From Cloeon dipterum (lineage: Eukaryota > Arthropoda > Insecta > Ephemeroptera > Baetidae): a DNA stretch of 64,000 nt. The stretch spans positions 16,864,001 through 16,928,000 of the forward strand of contig NC_088786.1 in the NCBI RefSeq assembly GCF_949628265.1, in the 5' to 3' direction. This document shows, piece by piece, positions 13,022 to 26,772 of this stretch. The number at the start of each line of letters is the position of its first letter. The stretch's first letter is position 1. Position numbers and translations under genes: made by a program. The notes beneath the pieces were generated by a model. The model was not told where the DNA came from. It saw nothing but the letters and a program-made list of their open reading frames with translations, and ran no database searches.

Positions 13022-16000
13022 TCAGAAGGACGAGGCGAGCAGCGCCCGCAGGCCGGTGGCCAGCGCTGCCGCGGCCACCGAGGAAAAGTGCACGAGACAA
13101 CCACTGGGAACCAGCTTCTCGTTCCGCTTCACTCGACGGCTGCTGAGCCTGAAAAGTTGACATCGAAATTTCATGTTAAACAAAAAATCCAGCCTGTGCT
13201 GGACATGACTCAATAATTAATCCAATCATCCATCAATAATAATTAATCCAATCATCCACGTGGACAGGGGATTGAGTGGCCGTGACAAATAATTAATTTG
13301 AGTTAAAAATGGACGCTAATGACCGAAAATTAATTTTAAACGATGTATTATTTAAGACGAAAAGATTAAATCATTTTTTAAAATTATATATTATGCACGA
13401 TATTTTGATTTAATAATTTTTTTATTGCTGAACTTTGTATTTAGTTTTTAGCTCTGATATTCACAATTTGAGAAGTCTTGCTCTCACTGTCCATTGATCA
13501 CTTAAAATTAATCCAATTTCAATTTCTTTAGTTAATTTTTAAACAATATGCTACATTTTATGTGTTATCATTTTCAGGAAATCGCCCTGACATCACTGGC
13601 ATTACGCTAAATTAATGCTTTTATATATCAGTGCATATAGTCATTCCGAAAATTGTTTTCCTCTTCCAGGAGAGCTGTTTTAAAAATTGACTCGTATTTA
13701 TCAGTTATAAAACTGCAAAAGAAGTAAAGTCAAACATGTATAGAACATTATTTTATGAAAATAATAATTTTTTTTAATCTGCTACGTATAAGACTTTATA
13801 TTTCTGCACGGAAATTTCCCAGAACCAGTTTCTAAAAAAGTTAAAAAATTTAAAAATCACACATTAATTTGAAAATCCACACTGAACAGATTCCAAAAAT
13901 GTAAAACTATATTATTGACTTGTAACCATTTTTCTAGAAATTATGTCAGCCTGAAATTTGTTAAAATTTATCTTTTATTATTATTATCATCAACTATTTA
14001 AAATATTTTTATTCGAATACTCTAATAAAATTTATGATTGTTTATAAAAAAAGAATTCTGAACTCACCCGTAGCAACCAGTGATGGGTTTTTGCCACCTG
14101 AGCGCCTCCTTGAGCCAGTCATGGCGCACAAATTCGGCGCTGGAGGAGCCCTCGATCCCGCAGAGGGCCAGCTGCTCGAGGAAAAGGTCTCGGCGTGGCT
14201 CCGGAAAATCGGCTTTGGCGATCTCGGTCGCTTCGACGAGAATTTTGTCGCACGCGTCAACGATTAGTGAGTCGAGGTCGCGGCCAGCCACTTTGCACTG
14301 CAGCTGTGGGATAAGAAAATGGAGTGGAAATGATTAATGCGCCGCCGTTGCGAGTGCGTTTAGTCTATACATCGGTTATTCGCACGTGAGCGGGCGTTTG
14401 GCACCACACTAGTGCAGTGTCAATTTCCTCCTGCTCTTTTGATGGATTGGTTCGAACAGATAGAATCATTTTCCTTTGAAAAATATGCTTCTAAAGTCAG
14501 CTCGCATTAAGAAATTTTTCTCACGGTCTTCATTTGGTTAAATTTTTATTTTTGTTGCCAATTTTTTAGTCTTAAAAGTTTCACGTCATTTTTTTAGAAA
14601 ATATTGTTTATTTGTGCAGACCATTAAATTAATTTGAAAGTAAGGAAAGGTGTAACTCATCATGAGAGAAAGATGCAGGAACAAAAAGTAAAAAAGAGAA
14701 AAGCGAAACATATTGCCTTGCACAAAGCAAAATGTGGCAACAACAGCGTTCCTTTTCAAAGAGATAAATAACATTAGCTCTGCGCAGAGAATGCTCTCGG
14801 TGCTGAATGCTGAATGAAATTCATTCGGCTCTGCCTCACCGGGGTCGTTTTTCAAGCCATCCTTTTAATTTTTGCCTGCACCCGCACGCGCGCCCAGCCA
14901 AACGCAAACCGCATGGGAGTAGGCGCACATGCGGAAAATTTGTTTCCGTCGCTGACAGTAGCTCTTGCGCGGCATTCTACGCAGGATATTCGCGACACTG
15001 CAACGCGAGACGGGCCAGAGAGGGCAAATTTCGCGAGGTTTTTGGTAGAAAGAAATTATAGTTTGAGCAGCGAAACGACTATTTGACTAAATAAAAAGTT
15101 GGACCTTTTGACGAGATGTGCATTGCATTCTTCTGTAGTTTGTTAATCTCGAAACCAATCTAGATTCGAGCTCTGTTAAAGAGACCGGAGGAAAAGAGCA
15201 TGCATATAAATTATTGGGAAACTTTTTCCCTTTTGTTTGTCCTGTTTTGTTGTGGCGTTTTTTGATAAAGAAGAGGATCGCGTCTGCCTAAACAAACACA
15301 GCGTTCGTATTTTCCAGGGAAAATATTAATTTTGAGGAGAGGAATACTTTCCACAGGGAGGATAAAAAAGTTCAAAGCGTTCTGCTAGCAAGAGTTATTC
15401 GGACTTAAAAGTTTTCTCTTTTTGTTTGTAAAGAAAAATAAAAGTAAATAAACAAACGCAGAGAAAGGAATATTGGACACGATTCTAACATTTTCTTTTC
15501 TTAAGCCAGACTATACTAGTTTTAGGCGTACATATTACACAAACCTTAATTCTCCAAGTAAAATATTGTTTTACACTAAATAAATAAATTTGTTTATTAA
15601 TAATAATATGTAAATGAAAATCGGTGAATTACACTTGTTCGTAGAGCACAAAAAACTCAAATAATCACATATATTCTAATGCTAACTAAAACTTATTTCG
15701 GTTTGTTAATGCGCAGAAAAATATGATAAATTTAATTGATTTTAAAATTTTGAGGAACCTTTCCAAACGAAAAACTGGAGCAACATTGTCTATAAATTTC
15801 AGCTCAGAATAATAATTGGAGCCTAACGAGGTATTAGCTATTGTACCGACCAAAGTCTAAAAATTGGGATTTTCCTAGAGAGGCAATATTTTACTATCAA
15901 TTTATTTACTATGAGTAAAAAAATATATTCTATGATTGAACAAAAATTGGCTATAAAATTTGATGAAAAGAGCTTTCCCAATGAAAATAATAAAATGATT

Positions 16001-19000
16001 TTTCATATGAAGTCAAGAGCTTGCTAAAAACGTCAAATTAAAATTTCTCCCTTTTTAACAACTCAACACAAATTAAATTAAGTGCATTATTGTCAAATAG
16101 TTCATCTAGGGTGAGATAAATAGACAAACAATTGACAAACAATAATCAGAATTTTTTAACAAACCATAATTTTCTAAAATTATTGTTTTTGAGACGTCTA
16201 AAATGGGAAAATTCACAAGGTAGCAATTGTCATTATGAAGATAATTTTCTTCAGAAACTGAAATCCCGTAGAAACGTAACCATTACAATTTAATTTGAGC
16301 ATCCAGTGCCCGAAAATACCAACCAAATCACGCTCTAGTATTTTCTAAACTGAGTGTTTTTTTTAATGGCGTCCTCAGGTTAAGATTGGTTTTTAGAGCT
16401 TTCCATCCTTTCATTTTTTTGTTGCACATTAAAATTAATAATTTAAAGAGTGTCTGTTAACAATTCAATCATCAAACATTTTTCAATGGACTTAACTCTA
16501 TTCATTTTTCATGTCTAGAAATGATATAAACAAATCATTTTGTGGTCCCCTCTAAGCTTTAGACCTGCACTTTTATGTCACGGATTTAAAATATAATTAT
16601 GCAAATAACTTCTGTCTGGAAAACCAGACATTCTTGCCGTGGTTTTTATCGGGACCAACCGGACGTAAAATTGCGCAAACCCAGAGTTCGTCGGTATATA
16701 GGTCATTTCTTTGCCGCGTATGTCACAAAGAAAAACTTTTCACCCGCATTCCAAAGTCAATTTAAGGGTTCTAACCTTTTTTGCGAGGTGGTAGAAGAAG
16801 AGGTGGTGCGTGGTGCTGTAGGAAAAATGCTCGTTTGGCTCGATGAGCTGTTTTCGCCAGCAGTCGGCGCTGATGTGGCACGGCCTCTGGCCGGACAGCA
16901 ACTGTCCGAGACACTCGTCCGGCGTCTCTTGACCTGCGAGAGCGTGTTGGGCAACCTGGTCGTCGATTTTGGGCACCGGTAGCTGGAAACTCATCCACAT
17001 CTCGGGCTGCAACAGAATACGCATTCCTGCGGCAATAAAAGAGCCAACTAAGAAAAGCAGCAGCCGTGAAATTTTCAGCAGGTTGTTTGGTACACTCTAC
17101 ATATGGGTAATAAAAGTTGCGCGGTCGGTTTTCAAGTTCTGTAAGGGGTGGAAACTTTATTTGATGTGTGCACGCACGCGGCAACTGAACCCCAGCAATA
17201 AGGCTGTTTGAATTGAAATTTGGAGGTACGACGTATTTTCCATTTGGAATATTTTATATGTCTCTTCCAGGAAATCGATACTCCCCAGGGTACTATTTAT
17301 GGACAAATAAACATGATGCGCATTTTGCAGAGCACGCAAGCAGCCGGGGAATGAAATTGGCAGTTTTCCGCCAAATCATATTTCAAAATGCGAAAGAGCA
17401 GCTGGTTTGGAGGGTTTTTTTTTAATTATGCTGTCAGTTGAAATTTGATATTTTTCATCAAGAAAAACGAGCTATCTGAGAGACAAAGACTCTCGTCTTA
17501 ATTGGGAAAAGCATTGACAGTCCTTAAAGGGGAATATTGTAAAAATAAAAAGATTTAATAAATTTAATCAAAAGCAGAAACTTGTATCTAAATTTCCGTT
17601 TCTTTCACTTTCGAGTTCGAAGGTTGAAAAAACTTGGATATTCGAGCAACAATATATCAATTAATTTTCAAATTTTGTTTACGCTATGGACCTGCCAAGT
17701 TCCATTCAAATCCAACTGCCGTTTTCTTAAAATTGGAATTGGCCATCTATAATTGTCTGAACTGGCTGGAAATTTTTGCAGCTGTATAATTGTCAGGGGT
17801 TTACCTGACGAGAATGATAACTTTAATTATTTATCGTGGTAATAATACTGCTGTGTTTCCTAATACATGTTACATTGTACAAAAAAGAGAGGACTGACAG
17901 TGAGTCGCTGTCTGCAGTCATGTGTATAGCAAAAAACTAACATAAAAGAAATTGAAACGCGAGTACAGAACAATCAAAGCAGTTTTCTGCGGAAAGAAAA
18001 AAGGTCGGCTGAGCTGCAAAATCGCGTCGTTCCACGAGAGGAGGCAATCATGCTGGTCTACGAGTTTATATTTATTTTTTCACTCACCCGGGCCGATTTC
18101 AGGCACGCCATGCACGTCTGGGTCGAATCCGTCGAGGATTTGGCCACTTTTGAGGATGAGCTGGTCGACCAGCGGCGCCAAATGAGCCGGCACGAGCGGC
18201 ACCGCCTCCTTCAGTTGGCCTGCGTCGGGCCCGGAAAAAGTACGTAAGAAGCCTTAATCCAACGGCCAAACTCTCTGGATTACTTATTCAGACGGCAATC
18301 AAGTCCGCCGAAAAAGAGAGAGGGAAACAGTAAATAACAGCTCAAGCCGTTCGGGGGCGGGCCAACGAGCCACGGCGTCAAGCTGATGGAATTTAAATAT
18401 TCAGCACCGAATTTGTTCTCGTCTGAGCCTCTGCTGAATTTTTCATACAAAAGTGTTTCTGATTTCTTCGCACGTCAGATGAATTTTTCATGTGTTTTTT
18501 CTATTTTTTTTAAGAGCGTTGTTTAAAATGGAGATTTGTTTTTACGATTAGTGCGAAAAAATATTAATTGTTCTTATACTACCCCCCCCCCCACAGAGTT
18601 TAACTTGCTTTATTTGCGGTTTTCGAGTTATGTATATCGAATTTTGAAGACTTTCCACGGCAGTAAAAGCCTGACAATGAAAAGTGCTTCCAAGTCACGT
18701 GCTACCATCTGTAGCACAATCTGTTGCCAAATCTGTGCATGAACGATAACTTGGATTCAAACAAAGAGTCTGCTAAATATATTTCGCATTATATATAATA
18801 TGTTTCCAAATGAAATTATTTTAAACTTTTGACATATTAATTTTGAAATTTCCAACATTAAGTGTACAACCCGCACAAAATTTTGAACTAGCGAACTAGC
18901 AAAATTAAAGCTTGATTTTATGAAATCTAACTTCTAGATAGATCTCTGCTAAATGCCGTTAAATTTATGCACGCGATTTTCCTAAAAAAACTTTTCTGTA

Positions 19001-22000
19001 GGAAACCTTATATTTATTTTTTGTTAAGTTGTAAAAAAAGTAGTTTTACGTTATTCCATGCCGCTAAAAATATTGTTCGCAATAAGTGCCTGATAAATAT
19101 TTTAGTCCAATCTAAAAGAAATCTTTGTAAAAATAGGAAAATCGGATATCATTCAATTCGTCTCGCATTTAACGCTTATTGAAATGAGACCATTCTTTAA
19201 GAAATTTAATGGCAAGAAACGCTTTCAAATTTTTACTTTTTGCTTATGGAGACGTTAGTAACCACAAATAACGGCAACTATCCCTATGGCAAATTGTCGT
19301 ATTTTATAAAACACTGTCAAATGGAAGCGAAAAGACACAACAAGAAACATGTATTGTGTGAAATAGTTTATAACGTAAAATATTCAAATTTTAACTAAAC
19401 GCAAAATGTTAAATTAAATCATTGATTCATTTATTTCTTAAAAATCGACATTGTTTTTAGTTTTTTGATCCGCATTATTGTTCCAAAAATAGAATTGGAA
19501 GTCTTTCATCGGGGGAATGTAATTAAAAATCCCCACCATTCTCTTTGTGCCACAATGCGGGCAATATCACAATTTTCAGCAAAAAAAAACTCTTTTTGTT
19601 GCGAAGCCTTTCCATTACCAATTCTCTCTGGCCTACCTTGAGCAATGGCGATGCCTACGAAGCCATCAGCAATCAAGTGCTGCAGATTTTTGTGGAAAAA
19701 GTCGAAGAGCCGGTCGAGGGCGTCTATGATTTCTGCAATCAGCAGCTCCTCCCGCACCACCGAACCTGCAAACACAAACAAACATAAAACAAAACTTTGT
19801 AGTATAATTAGAGAAGCGCCGAACGACAAAAGGCACAAAGAGACTGCGGAATGAGTCCACTTTGCCGATTGGAATGCCATCGATCGGCGCCCCGCACCGC
19901 TCTGCGCGCCGAATGCAGCTTCCAAGGAATGCAATTTAAGTGATCGAATGAATTATTCACGTGTGGAAACGCGCGCGCACAAATTTGCATATAGAGTGGG
20001 TTGCTGCTGATTTATCGCAGGCGATTTGTTGCAACTTTGTTTTGGCTGACGAGAGACAAGAGACACTTTTGATCGCAAAAGTTTCACTTTATTACTACCA
20101 CGCCAACAGCTGCATGTGTGGCGTGTTCGACTTTCAACGCCAACTTCTTCACGGATGATTGAAAGTGCAAACTTCTTGGCGGAAAGTTGCACTCGGAGTT
20201 TTGTTTCCTAACTGCATAAACTGACTGATATTTATGCAACGTTGACAATAAAGTTTAATAGCCGTGGATGGAATCAAAATTGCTTATTGTCTTTAAATTA
20301 ATTAACAAATGCCCAAGTTTCCCAATAGCAGTGGGAAACTTTATTAATTGAAAAATTCTCGTGTTTTCGCTATTGTTCGATAAGTGTTAGATAAAAGATG
20401 ACAAAATTTGCAGAAGGAATCTGCTTAGCGAGATGAATCGAAGCAATGTTTATACCTAAGCACATTTTCGTAATGTTTTTACATTTTCTAATAAAAAAAA
20501 TGCTCTAGGAAAATCGCGAGCAGATAAGGGTTTGTAATAGAGTTTTAATTTTTCCGATATAGTTTATACAATCAAGTTGTGTTCTAGATATTAAATATTA
20601 TTTGCGGGCTGCATAATAATAATTACGAGTACGTAAAATGGCTTTTTCCAAAAATAGGAAGTTTTTCCTAATTCACCAAGAATTTTGCTCTTGCACTCAT
20701 TGCCGCTGAATTATAAAGCCAATTTCGTTCCTCTCATGTTGGTTCGTCTATTAATATATATATTTTTTTAAATCTCATCTCATAATTTGCATATCAAATA
20801 ACAGACGTGAAAAAATTATGGGGAATTACTGCAGTGGTTGGGAATGATTTCTAAAAAAGTTTCGCCGGCACACCCTTCCTCAAACGCAGCTGATACGGAT
20901 TCCATCTCTGCGCATTCACGTAAATATCATGGAATGCATAATTCGCCCCACTAAAAAACAAACTTAGCGCGCGCTCTTCCAGGCTGAACAAACGCGAGTG
21001 TTCTTTTTCTTCTCTCTGCCTCATTTGATATTAAAATGAGGCACGTTTGCAGGCCAAGTAGGTGAATTATCATATTTCGAGAGGCAAGCTGTTCGAGGGT
21101 AATAAGACGCGCTGCTTTTGACGAACTGCAGCCCGACTGACACGCCCGCCGAACAGGTTGCATAGCTGATGTCCACCGCGCGTGGTGAATTATGCATGAT
21201 TCTGGCCCGATGCGGTGGCTGCATAATGCTCGAGACGGGAATTAGCATCGGAAATCGCTTTGTTTTTGCCTCCAGTTGCCAATCTTGTCGAGGAAAACGG
21301 TGAACTCCTCCAAGAAACGCGGAAAAGAGCCTTGTGGAGAAAACGAATCCTCTTTAGTCTCAATCATTGCCGAATTTGTGAAAGTAATCTGGTGCAATGT
21401 ATAGACTTAAGCTTTTACCAAACTGCTCGTTTCACCACATCAAAGGTTGGCCCATCGAGTGTAGAAATTCCCGAAAGAGAAGCGAAACTGCCTGAAGCCG
21501 GTTAAGTTGCCGACTTTGGTGAACAAGGAAATCTAATCTTCTCTCTCTCTCTGCCGGAATTTCTAGCAAATTAAAGGCGGATTGCAATTCCTGGTATTTT
21601 AATTAAGTGTTCAATTCTCAAATCTTAACTAACAAATTTTTCAACATGCGTTAAAATGTTTTAAAACTCATGATTTGTGCACTGGCCACCGAAGCAATCG
21701 ATAACAATTTTGCGCATACCAAGTTATTTAAGTACCGCAGCCATTTCTTTTCTAAAAATAAAATTTATTGCGTGTATTGATAACGCTCGTTGAAAGCTTA
21801 TAGAAAAACAGGGAGATTGACAGCCCCGGTGGAAATCTATTTGTGGCACACAATTTCCAACAGGAAGCTTTGTTATAATTAAAATTATACTTAAGCCTCC
21901 CTTGGGGCCATTATTTAGAGTTCTGATTTGGAATCAAATTGACTCACCGTCAACATCGGGAACGTGCTGTCTGTCATGGCGCTTTTTGTGAGACGCACGA

Positions 22001-24317
22001 CTGCTCGCGAAACTGTCGTCTCCATAGTCCTGCTCGTCAGTGTCGTTGCCAATTAGCGAGGCGCCCAAGACACCTGTAAACAGAGTTCGGGCCGGTTGGG
22101 AGATTACAGTTTCAACTATGCGAATCGTACAAAGTAGCTGAGTGAGACATATTATTACGCAGCGCTCGCCTTGTGTTTGTCTCGAGTTCTCCGTGGCAAC
22201 AGCTGCGCCAATTTTCCGACTCGCGGATTCCATTAACCGCAAGTTGCAGTTCCCTTTTCCCAAGACTAATTACGAGCCGAACTTCTTTATTTCGCGACAC
22301 GCAGAGCCAGTTTTGATTGAGACAAAGAAGCACTTTAAACGCGACAGCGGAAGGAAATAAATAACTATATTTTTTCCTCTGAGGTGCTATATTGACAAAA
22401 TGTTGCTCTGTTGAAAGGCACGCAACCAGGAAAAATAGCCTTAGAAGTTAGAATTTTCCTGCTAAACGGTTGGCTTCCTAAACAAGAAACTTTTTAAAAA
22501 GAAAAATAAGAATTTATTGGATGAAAAGCAAAGTTAAAAATCAATGCAGAGTTTAATGATTTTAACCAGATCAACAAATTTATTAATTTAACTACTATTT
22601 TTTATAATACAAGCCGAGGATTCTATTTTTTTATGAATGGCATTTAAGACTAAATAAAAAATGTCCTTTTACCATGCACATCAAATTAGAAATAAGGAAG
22701 TATGACAGTATTTTACCCATGCACTAATCTCATAACACAATTTTTGATTAAGGTCAAAACAAAGTCAAGCTAGATCTCAAAACACGATTCTTTCTTAGCT
22801 TGCGTGTTCCCGACAAAATCTGACATAGGCGTCAGTCTGTCTTGATCTGATGTAATTTTCTGATGTAAACAAAAAATTGTATTTACGCACAAGAGAATTT
22901 CAAAAGGTGGACTAATAAAGGACAATAATGGAAAATGAAAAGATTTTTTGGCTAAAAAAGGAATTTAGTGAAATATTTGGTTTTAAGCCATTTGTTCTAC
23001 AACGTGCAAAAATTAAAAGTGAACCTTAATAAAATTCAAATTTTCTCCATATTAATATTTACAATGTTTGATCATATTTCCTTGGCAGATTTTGATTACC
23101 CTCGTCGAAATCTATCCAACGGCATTTGTCCCTTTTTGAGAAAACCTCCTTGTTGTGTGAAATAAAATAGGATTAAAAGTAGGGAGACTGTCCTCGCCAT
23201 TTTAAAAACATGTTATCTCTTTGTAAAATATATGAATTTTTCCTCGCGGCCATTGGCAACAATGGTTCATCGAGGCTCACAGCATCAGTCATCTTTAAAT
23301 AAGTTCAAAATACCTAAAATTATCCAAATATTAGCTGACTGTTAAAAAATTATTGAATTTTGATTAATATATATTCCGGTTAACACGCAATTTGGTATTT
23401 TTTCATTCAAGATTAGCATCAATTTAAATTATTTTGCACACATTCTATAAATGATTGAACCTTAAATAAGCTAGAACAAATCACTTGAACAACTAAAACA
23501 AAATAAGTTCATTTTGAAGAGAAAAATGTAGCTCACAGAATGTGCAATAATCGATTTGATTCATTAGTTCTTTCAATTCGAAATCATTTAAAAAAATTAT
23601 TATACTTGCATTAGAAATAATTACAACTGGATTTTGCTCAAAGAGAATATATTGCATTAAAAGGAATAATTGGATGGTGAACTCGCATGAACAGGCTAAA
23701 CGACCTAGATTCTCTGGCTGGAAAAATAATTCGCATCGCGGAATGAACTTCTCTTTCAGCGCGGCACACACACCTTTGATAAAGCCGCGTTCGCCTGCAG
23801 CTTGCAAATGTATGCAACCGGTGCGGCACGCGAACGAATAGGGCTGCCGCGCCTCTCGCATTTGCATGCACCCGTTTGAAAGAGAGAGAACGCAAACTTT
23901 TAATTAGTTCCTCTTTGCCTCTCAATGTGTATTTTGTGATAATTTTATTGCTTAATGAACGTGACCAAACGGCGCTTTGGAAACTTTCCACCGCCGCCGC
24001 GCCGTCTCTTTGCCAAAGTTCCCGTTCGCTTCTATCTAACAAGACGCGATGAGGCCGTAAAAATGAGAGAGCGCTGCTTCTGGCTCGTATCGCTCATAAA
24101 TTCGGATGAAGCGAAAAAAAATAAAGGACCAGCTCTCGGAAATAATTGCTCGGCAGAGAAAGCTCGTTAAAGGCTTGTTGCGTGCGGAAAGGGCTTCATT
24201 AGAGCGAATGCTAATGAGGCGAGTGCTGGGAAGAGGATTTGAATGAGAGATTGTACCTTTGCAGAGCAGCAAGGAGACGAGCGAGGCGAGCAGGACCACT
24301 TCGGTCCGCGGCCACAT
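13022..24317 (-). CDS. C16orf89-like secreted protein, DUF4735 (7 exons, 353 aa)
   Basis: Minus-strand exons in transcript order: 24317-24257, 22073-21948, 19765-19637, 18219-18088, 17026-16776, 14303-14068, 13148-13022 (1062 nt). All junctions are GT-AG and in phase. Residues 2-20 form a signal peptide (WPRTEVVLLASLVSLLLCK). An acidic/basic low-complexity stretch follows (about 25-62), then the DUF4735 body: DALDRLFDFFHKNLQ with DGFVGIAIAQG, the cysteine pair in RPCHISADCW, the YSTTHHLFFYHLA helix (about 219-231), the FPEPRRDLFLEQLALCGI block and the closing KRNEKLVPSGCLVHF block. These agree with my recollection of the vertebrate C16orf89/UPF0764 layout, a secreted protein of undefined biochemical role and similar length (about 360-400 aa). 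The start is the ATG directly before the signal peptide; an upstream in-frame codon at 24335 is GTG and is not used. Introns are long (0.9-2.5 kb) and AT-rich. Confidence 0.85.
17792..17815 (+). repeat. Short palindrome matching the LTR terminus
   Basis: TGTCAGGGGTTTACCTGACG here differs at one position from the first 20 bases of the LTRs at 35482 and 45179. It lies in intron 4 of the DUF4735 gene. The sequence beyond about 24 bases does not follow the LTR closely, and I see no target duplication. Confidence 0.35.
18582..18594 (+). repeat. Poly-C tract
   Basis: A run of about twelve C followed by ACAGAG, in intron 3 of the DUF4735 gene. Simple sequence; the length may be uncertain in any assembly. 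Confidence 0.6.
23080..23215 (-). repeat. Dispersed repeat family A, copy 2 (partial)
   Basis: Aligns with the copy at 28030-28170 through the blocks CTCGTCG, ATCCAACGGC, GTGTGAAATAAA and the later AACATGT. It lies in intron 1 of the DUF4735 gene. Diverged and without coding capacity. Confidence 0.45.
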
Positions 24318-25061
24318 CCTGACTGCCGGCCCCACGCCGCCGCCTCCTCAGTCGCCGCTCGAGGCAACGCGCGCGGTGCGCGCGCTGCTCTTTAATCCGA
24401 CAAGTCGGCGGCCGAATCCAATAAAGTGAAACGCTTCGTCCGCGTTTTAACGCACGGAATTCGAACGAAAAAAGGAAAAGGGAACAAAGGAAGACGTCAC
24501 TCATCGCCGAGGCAAAATTGCGACCGTTGGAACCGGTAGAAAAGTTTGCAAGCTCTTCGACTGTTTGTATTCTCCTCCCCATTTGACAAGTGGATCGGCA
24601 AGCGCTAGGCCAGCCACTTGTTTTCCAGGTCAAACAAACGGATGCTTATAGTTTTCATTAGTTTGGTGGATAAACAAAATGGTATCTGAATAATTTATAA
24701 CATTTAACTTCACTTGAAGCCAATTTTCTCATAAATTAACGATAATTACCTGGGAACATTTTAGCTCTTTAACCAAATATTTAAATAACATTTAAGGTAA
24801 AAATTTCAGAGCTCTGCAGTTTGCAGTATATAATATTATACTTTTAAATACGTCATACTGTGGTTTGCTAATAGCTATCCAGTCGACCTTGTGGTGATTA
24901 GATGACCAGACACTCGGTTACATCTTAAAACCGGCCAAGAAGTTCTTGTTTAAACATCTGTCGAGCAACTTGAATCCGCTCTCTTCGCTGCACTTCGCAA
25001 AAGGAAACTAATTTCAAATTCCCGGAACTGCGGCCTGTTCTTGGTAGTTACCGGACGAGTT

Positions 25062-25222
25062 GTTGCCTCACTGAGAGTAGGCAACCCTCTCCATTTGTGA
25101 CCCGCCCGGCACAGACTAACGCTTCAACTGGTGACGGAGATTAAATCCCATTCCCAGAAGTGTCATTAAAGTGCACCACGCGTGTGGTGTTTCAATCAAA
25201 GTACTTGTTGTACTTTGATTGA
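25062..25222. other. Cluster of three perfect hairpins
   Basis: GTTGCCT (25062-25068) pairs with AGGCAAC (25079-25085). CACCAC (25174-25179) pairs with GTGGTG (25184-25189). A 13-base arm at 25192-25204 pairs perfectly with 25210-25222 across a 5-base loop. They lie in a stretch less AT-rich than its flanks, 0.75-0.9 kb upstream of the DUF4735 gene. This could be a structured RNA, an element terminus or chance. Confidence 0.4.
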
Positions 25223-26646
25223 TTTGAGAAGCATCCCTTTTTGTGCCTGACAGCCATATAGGTTTTTAAAGAAATATTAATCATATTTATTTGAAATTTA
25301 TTGAAAAAACCGCTCAAATTCTAAACAACGTTTATGTTTTTATTCAACTCGACAAGTTTAGAAAATGGTTTGCGTAATAGGTATTGCTCAAATTCATCGT
25401 ATCTAATGAATAATAATGCTCCAGGAAAATCATGTGTAAAAATCTTAAAGCTGTTTTAGAGTGTTAATTTGTTATCAGTTAAGTATTCATGAAAAGTTTT
25501 ATTTTGGCTATTTCTAATTTTTTGTAGCTTGCATAAAACTTACTGGTATAATACAAGTCAATTTTTAAAGCTGCTTTTCCGGGATATTTTTTCCAAAATA
25601 AGTTAAAAATTGCCAGTTTCTTCAGCTATCCGAATTTGCAAAGATTTTTGCTCGAATTATATAACCAAACTCGTACCCCTTACGAAACTACACGATAAAT
25701 TTATTTTTGAATGAGGGAAATTATTCGATTTTATTTTATTCCTATTTTTAAACTCTGTAGTAAAGAAGTAAGATTTTTTCGGATTAATAGGTGCGCTCAT
25801 CTTGTAAACTCTTGTAGCCCTAAAAGCAATAAGAATTTGTGTTTTTGTCACAAATTTTACTTAATGCTATCTTTCTACTGAATAAACAAGGTTTTCTTGC
25901 GCTCAGCACGCAGTAAAATCCCTTTTAAGTTGCCTTTTTTATCGCCATACGACATAATTTTGCGCTACATCACTGCCACAAGCAGAGAAGGAGAGAAGAG
26001 ATTCGAATAGTGAGTATATATCCTTTCGCTCGATCTCCACAAAACAGCAGTTTGCCTCCCACGAATAAAGCCCACTTGGATTTTGGCACAGTCTGAAAAG
26101 AAGAGGTCGTACATCACGCATGGAATTTTTTCCTCGCTTGCTAAGTAAATCAATTCTCCTGTGATGCCACGGCAGAAGGCCAAAATGGACAATGGTGGCA
26201 TATATTCCTTCACACAAAACCACACAAATAAGTCACGTGCGCAGCGTGGAAATCGCAATTCTGTCGACAGACAGACTGCCAGCCAGGCCGGAGCCAATCT
26301 TTTTTGCTCCACCGTATGTATGGTGTATGTACACAAAGAGGAATATACATATTTGAGGAATTCGCCAGTGCGCCATCGTGTGTGAGTGTGTTTGTGAATC
26401 CGAAATGAGGGTTCTGTTTGCTTTTGGCACCGAGTGATAAAGATGAAAACGCGACCAGAGCTGTACGCAGGTGGAGTGCAAGATTTGCTCGCTGAGCCTC
26501 GAATTTCCAATATCTCCCCTGAGCAGCTGGAAATAAAACTAGAACCGAGAGAGCGATCGAATTTTATCCATGTATATATTATGGGTACAAGTGCGCTTTA
26601 TGCAACTTGGAGCGTATAAGAGCATTCCAAGAATCCATTTAAGCTC

Positions 26647-26772
<126 letters not shown>

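Noticed and set aside
16599-16982. 127-codon plus frame
   Set aside because: It is the antisense shadow of exon 5 of the DUF4735 gene.
25965-26510. 181-codon open frame on the minus strand
   Set aside because: It starts at TTG with no early ATG, has no recognisable domain and overlaps other random frames.
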